Below, one piece after another: positions 1 through 6,073 of a stretch of DNA of 8,837 nucleotides. Positions within the stretch are counted from its first letter, which is position 1. Every line of letters begins with the position of its first letter. The stretch is from Alphaproteobacteria bacterium (GTDB taxonomy: Bacteria > Pseudomonadota > Alphaproteobacteria > GCA-2731375). The stretch covers positions 1 through 8,837 of the forward strand of contig JANQKO010000668.1 of the NCBI GenBank assembly GCA_028281075.1, written 5' to 3'. The notes under the pieces are model-generated. The model did no database searches and was not told the origin of the DNA. It saw only the letters and a list, made by a program, of their open reading frames with translations. The translations under genes and the position numbers were made by a program.

Positions 1-689
1 CGGCGGCGGACGACGGCGAACGGCTGCCGGCGGCGATCACCGAATACGCGGCCCAGCATGACCTGGAGCTGCACACCTTCGCCGGTCCCGAGGCGCAGGT
101 GGCGGCGCTGGCCGACGATATCGCCTACAACAACCACGATATCGACGACGGCCTGCGGGCCGGCCTGTTCGAGCTCGACGACCTGAGGGACGTGCCGCTG
201 CTGGCACCGGTCCTGGCCGAGGTCTCGGCCCGCTATCCGGAACTCGACCAGCGCGAACGGATCGCGCACGAGGTCGTGCGGCGCCTGATCGGCCGCATGG
301 TCGAGGATCTGATCACCGAATCGCGGCGGCGCCTCAATGCCCTGGCCCCCGACGGCGTCGACGACATTCGCCGGGCCGGCGGTCCGGTGGTAGCGTTTTC
401 CGGGGCCATGGCCGAGGCCGACAAGGCCCTGAAAGCCTTCCTCAGAACGCGCATGTACCGGCACTATCGTGTCAATCGCATGACAAGCAAGGCCCGGCGC
501 GTTGTCTCCGCGCTGTTCAGGCTGTATATCGCCCAACCGTCATGCCTGCCGCCGGAATGGCAGGCCCGCACCGACGGGCCGAACGGCCCGCGCACGGCGC
601 GCGGCGTCGCCGATTTCATCGCCGGCATGACCGACCGGTTTGCCATGGAAGAGCATCGTCGGCTGTTCGATATCGAGACCAGGACCTAG
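1..689 (+). CDS. dgt: dGTPase-like HD-domain triphosphohydrolase, C-terminal part (5' end outside window)
   Basis: The reading frame is open from position 3 to the TAG at 687-689, giving 228 residues of a protein whose start lies off the left edge. The family hydrolyses dGTP and related dNTPs to the deoxynucleoside and triphosphate in the cytoplasm. The visible part holds the family's conserved segment EAQVAALADDIAYNNHDIDD (codons about 90-149). In the family the Asp of the DDIAY motif is the last metal ligand of the HD site. The C-terminal block ending VADFIAGMTDRFAMEEH is also typical of bacterial dGTPase-like proteins. The earlier H...HD ligands would lie upstream of the window. A GTG at 99 opens an internal frame but is not the start, because family homology continues upstream of it. 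The stop abuts the argS ATG directly, so the two are probably co-transcribed. True substrate specificity (dGTP or several dNTPs) cannot be read from this fragment. Confidence 0.9.
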   Translation, partial: AADDGERLPAAITEYAAQHDLELHTFAGPEAQVAALADDIAYNNHDIDDGLRAGLFELDDLRDVPLLAPVLAEVSARYPELDQRERIAHEVVRRLIGRMVEDLITESRRRLNALAPDGVDDIRRAGGPVVAFSGAMAEADKALKAFLRTRMYRHYRVNRMTSKARRVVSALFRLYIAQPSCLPPEWQARTDGPNGPRTARGVADFIAGMTDRFAMEEHRRLFDIETRT

Positions 690-2447
690 ATGAACGTTTT
701 CAACCACTTCGAGGCGCTGGTTCGGGCGCGTATCGATTCCCTGTCGGCGGCCGGCACGCTACCGGGCGGGCTCGACTGCGGCAACGTCAAGGTCGAGCCG
801 CCACGCGACGCCGCGCATGGCGACCTGGCGGTCAACGCCGCCATGGTCCTGGCCAAGCAGGCGAAGATGCCGCCGCGCGCCATCGCCGAGCCGCTGGCCG
901 CGGCGCTGGCCGAACACCCGGATGTTGACACGGCCGACATCGCCGGACCCGGGTTCATCAACCTCGGCCTGTCGCCCGGCTTCTGGCGCGGCCGGCTGGC
1001 CGACGCGCTGCTGGCCGGCACGGCCTATGGCAATTGCGACGCCGGCGCCGGCGAGAAGGTCAACGTCGAGTATGTCTCGGCCAACCCGACCGGCCCGCTG
1101 CATGTCGGGCATCTGCGCGGCGCCGTGTTCGGCGACGCCCTGTCGGCCCTGCTGCGCAAGGCCGGCTACGAGGTCTGCGAGGAATACTACATCAACGACG
1201 CCGGCGCCCAGGTCGACACGCTGGCCCGGTCGGCCCATCTTCGCTATCGCGAGGCGCTGGGCGACGACATCGGCGCGATTCCGGACGGCATGTATCCCGG
1301 CGACTATCTGAAGCCCGTCGGGCGGGCGCTGGTCGAACGCGACGGCGACCGCTGGCACGACGCGGACGAGGCGGACTGGCTGCCGGCGGTGCGCGACTTC
1401 GCCATCGCGGCCATGATGCGCCACGTGCGCGCGGACCTGGCGGCGCTCGGCATCACGCAGGAAGTGTTCTATTCCGAGCGCTCGCTGCACGACAGCGGCA
1501 TGATCGACAAGGCGGTGGCGTCGCTTCGGGACAAGGGGCTGATCTATACCGGCGTCCTGACGCCGCCGAAGGGCAAGACGCCCGAGGATTGGGAGCCGCG
1601 GCCGCAGATGCTGTTCCGGGCCACCGACTTCGGCGACGACGTCGACCGGCCGCTGCAGAAATCGGACGGCGCCTGGACCTATTTCGCCGCCGACATCGCC
1701 TATCACTACGACAAGTATACCCGCGGCTTCCGCCGCATGATCGATGTCTGGGGCGCCGACCACGGCGGCTACGTGAAACGCATGCGGGCGGCGGTGCGGG
1801 CGCTGGCCGACGGCGACGACGCCGATCTCGACGTGCGGCTGTGCCAGATCGTGCGCGTCCTGCGGGACGGCGAGCCGGTGCGCATGTCGAAACGGGCCGG
1901 CGATTTCATCACCGCGCGCGAGGTGCTGGACGAGGTCGGCCGCGACGTCGTCCGCTTCATGATGCTGACGCGCAAGAACGATGCCCAGCTCGATTTCGAT
2001 TTCGCCCGGGTCGAGGAGCAGTCGAAGGACAACCCGGTCTTCTATGTCCAGTACGCGCATGCCCGGGTCCGCTCGGTGCTGCGCAACGTCGCCGAGACGC
2101 TGCCGGACATCGACACGGCCCCGGACGCGCTGGCGCGGGCCGATTTGTCGCGGCTGACCGATTCGGCCGAATTGGACCTGATCAAGCGCGTCGCGCACTG
2201 GCCGCGCACCGTCGAGGCCGCGGCCCAGGCCCATGAACCGCACAGAATCGCCTTTTATCTCTATGACTTAGCGGCCGCGTTTCATGGCCTGTGGAACCGG
2301 GGTAATGAAGACCCCGATTTGCGCTTTATCATTGCCGGCGACGAACGGCTGACGGCGGCACGTCTGGCGTTGATCCAGGGCGTTGCAACGGTGATTGCAT
2401 CCGGCCTGTCGATCATGGGCGTCGAGCCGGCAGAGGAGATGCGCTAA
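690..2447 (+). CDS. argS: arginyl-tRNA synthetase
   Basis: A 585-residue class I aminoacyl-tRNA synthetase that activates arginine with ATP and charges tRNA-Arg in the cytoplasm. The N-terminal Add-1-like tRNA-binding domain covers about residues 1-100. The ATP-binding HIGH-type motif is HVGH at 138-141, within ANPTGPLHVGHLRGA. The KMSK-equivalent is RMSKRAG, with the MSK at residues 399-401. The C-terminal helical DALR anticodon-binding domain begins near NPVFYVQYAHARVR and ends with the usual LSIMGVEPAEEM-type tail. Length is normal for the family. The ATG directly follows the upstream dGTPase stop, with AGGA at 681-684 as a short Shine-Dalgarno. The stop TAA shares its last A with the next gene's ATG. 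A TTA leucine codon at 2268-2270, rare in so GC-rich a genome, lies in a locally AT-richer patch near the 3' end. Identification is secure. Confidence 0.98.
   Translation: MNVFNHFEALVRARIDSLSAAGTLPGGLDCGNVKVEPPRDAAHGDLAVNAAMVLAKQAKMPPRAIAEPLAAALAEHPDVDTADIAGPGFINLGLSPGFWRGRLADALLAGTAYGNCDAGAGEKVNVEYVSANPTGPLHVGHLRGAVFGDALSALLRKAGYEVCEEYYINDAGAQVDTLARSAHLRYREALGDDIGAIPDGMYPGDYLKPVGRALVERDGDRWHDADEADWLPAVRDFAIAAMMRHVRADLAALGITQEVFYSERSLHDSGMIDKAVASLRDKGLIYTGVLTPPKGKTPEDWEPRPQMLFRATDFGDDVDRPLQKSDGAWTYFAADIAYHYDKYTRGFRRMIDVWGADHGGYVKRMRAAVRALADGDDADLDVRLCQIVRVLRDGEPVRMSKRAGDFITAREVLDEVGRDVVRFMMLTRKNDAQLDFDFARVEEQSKDNPVFYVQYAHARVRSVLRNVAETLPDIDTAPDALARADLSRLTDSAELDLIKRVAHWPRTVEAAAQAHEPHRIAFYLYDLAAAFHGLWNRGNEDPDLRFIIAGDERLTAARLALIQGVATVIASGLSIMGVEPAEEMR
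2432..2438 (+). promoter_or_regulatory. Ribosome binding site of the SPOR-domain gene, inside the end of argS
   Basis: AGAGGAG lies 8 nt before the ATG at 2447-2449, within the last codons of argS. It is one of the best Shine-Dalgarno matches in the window. It fixes the SPOR gene start and supports termination-reinitiation across the 1-nt TAATG overlap. Confidence 0.75.
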
Positions 2448-3397
2448 TGCACAGCGACCCAGCCGATGCCAGACCGGCCCCGCCGCGGCAGGAGATCAAC
2501 ACCAGGCCGCCCGCCGCCTCGCGCCTGCCGGTCATCGCCCTGATCGCCGTCGGCGCCGTGTTCGCCTTCGGCACCAGCATCTGGTACGCCTACCAATATG
2601 GCGTCAACCAGCAGGTCGCCGCCAACCCGCCCTTGATCAAGGCCGAGCCCGGGCCGACCAAGCTCAAGCCCGACGATCCCGGCGGCATGGAGGTGCCGGA
2701 CCGCGACAAGCTGGTCTACGACCGGGTCACCGGCACGCCATCGGAACCACGGACCGAACGCCTGCTGCCGCCGGCCGACCAGCCGATGGCGAAGCCCGAC
2801 GCGCCGCCACCGCCGCCCACCACCACCGGGCCGGCCAAGGACGAACCCGCGACCAGGACCACCGACGCCCCGCCGCCACCGGCCGGCGAACCGGCGGACG
2901 ACACGGCGGCGGCCGCCGCCGGTCAGCGGCCATCGCCGCCACCGCCGCAGACAGTCGACAGGCTGGCCGCCGTCGCGCCGGCCGCGGCCCCGCCGCCGCC
3001 GCCGCCACCGGCCGCCGACACCGCGACGGCGGACAAGGCCGGGCCGGCGCGGCCCGCGGCCACGCCACCGAAGCAGGCCGCGGTATCGCCGCCGCCCAAG
3101 CCCCAGCCCGCCGCCAAGCCGGCGCCAGGGAAAACCGCGACGACCGGCACGTACCGCGTGCAATTGGCCTCCTTCCGCAGCTCGAAGGCGGCGAACGACG
3201 CCTGGAGCCGGCTCAGGAAGTCGAACATCTCGCTGCTGCGCGACCTGACGGCGCATGTGACGCGGGTCGAGCTGGCGCAGAAGGGCACCTTCTACCGGCT
3301 GCAGGCGGGATCGTTCGCCAAGGAGGCCGGCGCCCGTTCGGTCTGCACCGAGCTGAAGGCCCGCAAAGTGGACTGCCTGGTTGTCCGGGCAAACTAG
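2447..3397 (+). CDS. SPOR-domain bitopic inner-membrane protein (FtsN-like architecture)
   Basis: A 316-residue protein with a short basic, proline-rich cytoplasmic tail (residues 1-25). One membrane segment (about 27-50) follows, in an expected N-in orientation. A long low-complexity Pro/Ala linker covers about 55-233, and a C-terminal SPOR domain about 234-314. The SPOR domain shows both half-repeats: YRVQLASFRS at 236-245, then YRLQAGSFAKEAGA. SPOR domains bind denuded glycan strands of septal peptidoglycan, so a role in division or septal envelope work is inferred. The linker has several proline runs, the longest being seven prolines at residues 182-188. Two cysteines at 300 and 310 could form a disulfide in the periplasm. 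It overlaps argS by 1 nt and nagZ by 17 nt. It could be a functional FtsN or simply an accessory SPOR protein; sequence homology outside the SPOR domain is not informative enough to assign a symbol. Confidence 0.9.
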   Translation: MHSDPADARPAPPRQEINTRPPAASRLPVIALIAVGAVFAFGTSIWYAYQYGVNQQVAANPPLIKAEPGPTKLKPDDPGGMEVPDRDKLVYDRVTGTPSEPRTERLLPPADQPMAKPDAPPPPPTTTGPAKDEPATRTTDAPPPPAGEPADDTAAAAAGQRPSPPPPQTVDRLAAVAPAAAPPPPPPPAADTATADKAGPARPAATPPKQAAVSPPPKPQPAAKPAPGKTATTGTYRVQLASFRSSKAANDAWSRLRKSNISLLRDLTAHVTRVELAQKGTFYRLQAGSFAKEAGARSVCTELKARKVDCLVVRAN

Positions 3398-4418
3398 CAC
3401 CGCGCCGGCCGCGGTCGTTTTCGGCTGCGCCGGCCCGCGGCTGACCGCGGCCGAAGCCGGCTTCTTCCGCGAGACCGGCCCGCTGGGCTTCATCCTCTTC
3501 GCGCGCAACTGCGAAACGCCGACGCAGATCCGGGCGCTGACGACGGCGTTGCGGGAAACGGTGGGGCGCGGCGATGCGCCGATCCTGATCGACCAGGAAG
3601 GCGGGCGCGTACAGCGCCTGACGCCGCCGGCCTCGCGGGCCGCGCCCGCCGCCGCGCGGTTCGGCGCGCTGGCCCGGACCGACCTGCCGGCGGCCGTCGA
3701 GGCGGCGCGGCTGAACGCGCGCCTGATCGCGGCCGAGCTCGGCGATATCGGCGTCAATGTCGATTGCCTGCCGTGCCTCGACGTGCCGGCGCCCGACGGC
3801 CACGGCATCATCGGCGACCGCGCCTTCGGCGACGACCCGCGGCTCGTGGCGGCGCTGGGCCGGGCCGTGGCCGACGGCCTGCTGGCCGGCGGCGCGCTGC
3901 CCGTGGCCAAGCACCTGCCAGGACACGGCCGGGCACGGGCCGACAGTCATCTGGCGCTGCCGGTCGTCGACGCCCCGAAGGCCGACCTGGACGCGGTCGA
4001 CTTCGCGCCGTTCCGCGCCCTTGCCGATCTTCCGATCGGCATGACGGCGCACGTGGTCTATGCCGACATCGATGCCGGCGCGCCGGCGACGATCTCGCCC
4101 CGGATCGTCGCCGAGGTGATCCGCGACAGCATCGGCTTCGACGGCCTGCTACTGACCGACGATCTGGGCATGCGGGCGCTCGCCGGCGATTTCGCGGCCC
4201 GGACGTCGGCCGCGCTGGACGCCGGCTGCGACGTGGTGCTGCATTGCAGCGGCGTCATGTCCGAGATGGAGCGGGTGGCGGCGGCGGCGCGGCCGCTGGA
4301 CACCGACGGACAACGGCGGGCGGCACGCGCGTTGGCGGCGCTCGAGCCGGCCGACCGGACCGACCTTGACCAGGCCCGGGCGCGGGTCGACGCGCTGCTC
4401 GAAACAGCCCCGGCATAG
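3381..4418 (+). CDS. nagZ: Beta-N-acetylhexosaminidase (peptidoglycan recycling, GH3)
   Basis: A 345-residue glycoside hydrolase family 3 enzyme. NagZ removes GlcNAc from GlcNAc-1,6-anhydroMurNAc (peptides) in the cytoplasm during cell-wall recycling. Visible family motifs are FGCAGPRLT near the N-terminus, DQEGGRVQRL at 71-80, the substrate-loop motif KHLPGHGRARADSH at 177-190, and TDDLGM at 259-264. By family knowledge, D188 and H190 form the acid/base Asp-His dyad and D260 is the nucleophile. All are intact. There is no signal peptide, as expected for the cytoplasmic enzyme. The start is the TTG at 3381: an in-frame TGA at 3354-3356 rules out earlier starts, and no ATG or GTG lies between it and the conserved AVVFGCAG. 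The TTG sits inside the end of the SPOR gene and lacks a clear Shine-Dalgarno, so translation is probably coupled. The stop TAG lies in a hairpin. Confidence 0.95.
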   Translation: MSGQTSTAPAAVVFGCAGPRLTAAEAGFFRETGPLGFILFARNCETPTQIRALTTALRETVGRGDAPILIDQEGGRVQRLTPPASRAAPAAARFGALARTDLPAAVEAARLNARLIAAELGDIGVNVDCLPCLDVPAPDGHGIIGDRAFGDDPRLVAALGRAVADGLLAGGALPVAKHLPGHGRARADSHLALPVVDAPKADLDAVDFAPFRALADLPIGMTAHVVYADIDAGAPATISPRIVAEVIRDSIGFDGLLLTDDLGMRALAGDFAARTSAALDAGCDVVLHCSGVMSEMERVAAAARPLDTDGQRRAARALAALEPADRTDLDQARARVDALLETAPA

Positions 4419-4424
4419 CCGGGG
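4408..4424 (+). other. Perfect 7-bp hairpin spanning the nagZ stop codon
   Basis: CCCCGGC at 4408-4414 and GCCGGGG at 4418-4424 are exact inverted repeats separated by ATA. The nagZ stop TAG (4416-4418) occupies the loop and first base of the right arm. All seven pairs are G-C. There is no run of T downstream (TATCGGG follows), so it does not meet the usual form of an intrinsic terminator. It may attenuate transcription or protect an mRNA 3' end between nagZ and scpA, or be a chance product of high GC. Confidence 0.45.
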
Positions 4425-4471
4425 TATCGGGCCGGATGGCATTCACCTAGACTCGCGACGATTCGACCGGC

Positions 4472-5266
4472 ATGGAAACACCAGCGGACAAGCCCGACGC
4501 CTTCGAGGACCCGACGCCCGATCGGATCGAGATCGGCGGCTTCGTGGTCGATCTCGAAGGCTACGAGGGACCGCTCGACCTTCTGCTGACGCTGGCGCGG
4601 CAGCAGAAGGTCGACCTGCGCAACCTGTCGATCCTGCAGCTTGCCGAGCAGTATCTCGACTTCATCGGCGAAGCCCGCCGGATGCGGCTGGAGGTCGCCG
4701 CGGACTATCTGGTGATGGCGGCCTGGCTCGCCTATCTCAAGTCCCGCCTGCTGCTGCCCGAGGCGGACGGCGAGGCCGAGCCGACCGGCGAGGAGATGGC
4801 CGCGCGGCTGCAGTTTCAGCTCGAACGCCTGCAGGCCATGCGCGAGGCCGTCGACAAGCTGTTTGCCCGCCAGCGCCTGGGCATCGACGTGCTGCCGCGC
4901 GGCATGCCGGAAGGCGTCCGCGTCATCCGCAATTCGGTGATCGAGTGCTCGCTCTACGAGCTGCTGAACGCCTATTCCAGCCAGGTCGGCCGGAGCAACG
5001 TCACCAATCTGCACCTGCGGCCGCCCACGGCCTTCACCATGGAACAGGCGCTGCGCCGGCTGAAGGCGGTGCTGGGCGAGGTGCCCGACTGGGCCAGCCT
5101 GGAGGCTTTCCTGCCGGCCGAGCTGCAGACCGGGTTTCAGCACCGTTCGGCCATCGCCTCGACGCTGGCGGCCAGCCTGGAGCTGGTCCGCGAGGGCCGG
5201 CTGCAGGTGCGCCAGGCCCAGACCTTCGGGCCGATTTTCGTCAAGGGCGCCGTGGAAGAGACATGA
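4472..5266 (+). CDS. scpA: Segregation and condensation protein A (kleisin)
   Basis: A 264-residue ScpA, the kleisin subunit that bridges the SMC heads and binds an ScpB dimer to form the bacterial condensin. The hallmark N-terminal block DLEGYEGPLDLLLTLARQQK is at residues 27-46, followed by KVDLRNLSILQLAEQYLDFI. The central region YLVMAAWLAYLKSRLLLPE is also typical. The C-terminal winged-helix ends in LVREGRLQVRQAQTFGPIFV. Length is usual for alphaproteobacteria. The ATG is fixed by an in-frame TAG at 4448-4450. No convincing Shine-Dalgarno precedes it. It is separated from nagZ by 53 nt and overlaps scpB by 4 nt, as expected for partners made in stoichiometric amounts. Identification is secure. 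Confidence 0.96.
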   Translation: METPADKPDAFEDPTPDRIEIGGFVVDLEGYEGPLDLLLTLARQQKVDLRNLSILQLAEQYLDFIGEARRMRLEVAADYLVMAAWLAYLKSRLLLPEADGEAEPTGEEMAARLQFQLERLQAMREAVDKLFARQRLGIDVLPRGMPEGVRVIRNSVIECSLYELLNAYSSQVGRSNVTNLHLRPPTAFTMEQALRRLKAVLGEVPDWASLEAFLPAELQTGFQHRSAIASTLAASLELVREGRLQVRQAQTFGPIFVKGAVEET

Positions 5267-5940
5267 CCGACGAGCAGCAGGACGACAGCGCGCAGCACCT
5301 CCGCATGCTGGAGGCGCTGCTGTTCGCGGCGACCGAGCCGCTGGACGAGGCGACCCTGACGGCCCGCCTGCCGGACGGCATCGACCTGCCGGCGCGGATC
5401 GCCGAGCTCACGGCGCGGTACGCGGATCGCGGCGTCAACCTGGTCACGGTCGGTGGCAAATGGCAGTTCCGGACGGCGCCCGACCTGCATTTCCTGCTCT
5501 CCGAGGAGAAGCAGCAGACCCGCCGGCTGTCGCGGGCGGCGCTGGAGACGCTGGCGATCATCGCCTATCACCAGCCGATCACCCGGGCCGAAATCGAAGA
5601 GGTGCGCGGCGTCGGGCTCTCCAAGGGCACGCTCGATCTGCTGATGGAAGTCGGCTGGGTGCGGCTGCGCGGCCGGCGCAGAACGCCGGGACGGCCGGTC
5701 ACCTATGGCACGTCGGACGCCTTCATGGCCCATTTCGGCCTCGAAAGCCTGAAGGACCTGCCCGGCATCGAGGAGCTGAAGGCGGCCGGCCTGCTCGACA
5801 GCACGCCGCCGCCGGACTTCAAGCTCGCCAATATCGGCGGCACCGACAACCATGACGAGCTCGACGAGAACGACGAGCCTGACGTTGCCGACGCGCCCGA
5901 CGGCGAGTCCGAAGAGACCCCGCCGCCCGGCATCGGCTAA
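5263..5940 (+). CDS. scpB: Segregation and condensation protein B (SMC-kleisin partner)
   Basis: A 225-residue ScpB that dimerises and binds ScpA in the SMC-ScpAB condensin complex. It has two winged-helix domains: about residues 10-80, starting at LRMLEALLFAATEPL, and about 88-170. The second carries the family signature AALETLAIIAYHQPITRAEI at 92-111, followed by RGVGLSKGTLDLLMEVGWV and GRPVTYGTSDAFMAHFGL. The last 30 or so residues are strongly acidic and probably disordered, a common ScpB tail. The start is the ATG at 5263, overlapping the scpA stop as ATGA; GGAA at 5254-5257 is a modest ribosome binding site. The same frame stays open upstream for nearly 300 codons through scpA, but that stretch is only an out-of-frame reading of scpA. 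Identification is secure. Confidence 0.96.
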   Translation: MTDEQQDDSAQHLRMLEALLFAATEPLDEATLTARLPDGIDLPARIAELTARYADRGVNLVTVGGKWQFRTAPDLHFLLSEEKQQTRRLSRAALETLAIIAYHQPITRAEIEEVRGVGLSKGTLDLLMEVGWVRLRGRRRTPGRPVTYGTSDAFMAHFGLESLKDLPGIEELKAAGLLDSTPPPDFKLANIGGTDNHDELDENDEPDVADAPDGESEETPPPGIG

Positions 5941-5974
5941 CGATCCGTCGCCGCGCCGGGATGATTCATTGAAC

Positions 5975-6001
5975 TTGCACTTCCGCCGGCCGCCCTATAG
6001 T
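5975..6001 (+). promoter_or_regulatory. Candidate sigma-70-type promoter upstream of the ABC ATPase gene
   Basis: TTGCAC (5975-5980) and TATAGT (5996-6001) are separated by 15 nt in the 133-nt gap between scpB and the ABC gene. The TATAGTTAGAAT stretch is the most AT-rich spot in the neighbourhood. An overlapping TTGAAC at 5969-5974 is an alternative -35 but is too far away. The spacer is two bases short of the optimum, so this is only a candidate. If used, transcription would begin near 6008, at the left arm of the inverted repeat. Confidence 0.35.
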
Positions 6002-6007
6002 TAGAAT

Positions 6008-6050
6008 TTCCGTCCCGCTGCGAATGCCTCGCATTCCAATCGGGACGGAA
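6008..6050 (+). promoter_or_regulatory. Nested inverted repeat / 5'-leader hairpin before the ABC ATPase gene
   Basis: TTCCGTCCCG (6008-6017) and CGGGACGGAA (6041-6050) are a perfect 10-bp inverted repeat. Inside it, GAATGC (6022-6027) and GCATTC (6031-6036) form a perfect 6-bp repeat around a CTC loop. The two stems are separated by a symmetrical 4 x 4 internal loop, so the whole would fold as one long RNA hairpin. It is non-coding, lies 23 nt before the ABC start codon, and has no T-run after it. It could be an mRNA-stabilising 5' stem-loop, an operator for a dimeric regulator, or a structure ending scp transcription. Confidence 0.6.
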
Positions 6051-6073
6051 CCTGACGAGGCGAACGACGGCAC

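Noticed and set aside
575..590. Inverted repeat CGGGCCG-AA-CGGCCCG near the end of the dGTPase gene
   Set aside because: It is inside well-conserved coding sequence with only 2 nt between the arms, so it is probably incidental to GC-rich codons.
759..2243. A long open frame (about 494 codons) on the minus strand opposite argS
   Set aside because: It lies entirely antisense to a secure argS, is rich in Arg, His, Val and Gly as expected from reading a GC-rich gene backwards, and shows no recognisable domain.
2298..2316. Inverted repeat CGGGGT-N7-ACCCCG in the 3' part of argS, with nearby AT-rich sequence
   Set aside because: The stem is only 6 bp, inside coding sequence for the conserved anticodon-binding domain, with no promoter or terminator features attached.
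2444..3910. Long minus-strand frame opposite the SPOR gene and nagZ
   Set aside because: Its Gly/Arg-rich low-complexity sequence is the mirror of the Pro/Ala linker codons; no domain or start signal is seen.
4366..5262. Open frame upstream of and in phase with scpB, suggesting a longer ScpB or a fusion
   Set aside because: This stretch overlaps scpA out of frame and translates to Arg/Ala/Gly-rich noise. ScpB family similarity starts right after the ATG at 5263.
6001..6010. TTAGAATTTC resembling half of an iron-control (ICE-box-like) site before the iron-type ABC ATPase
   Set aside because: Only one half-site matches, and the ATPase's substrate is not established as iron; not enough for a regulatory call.
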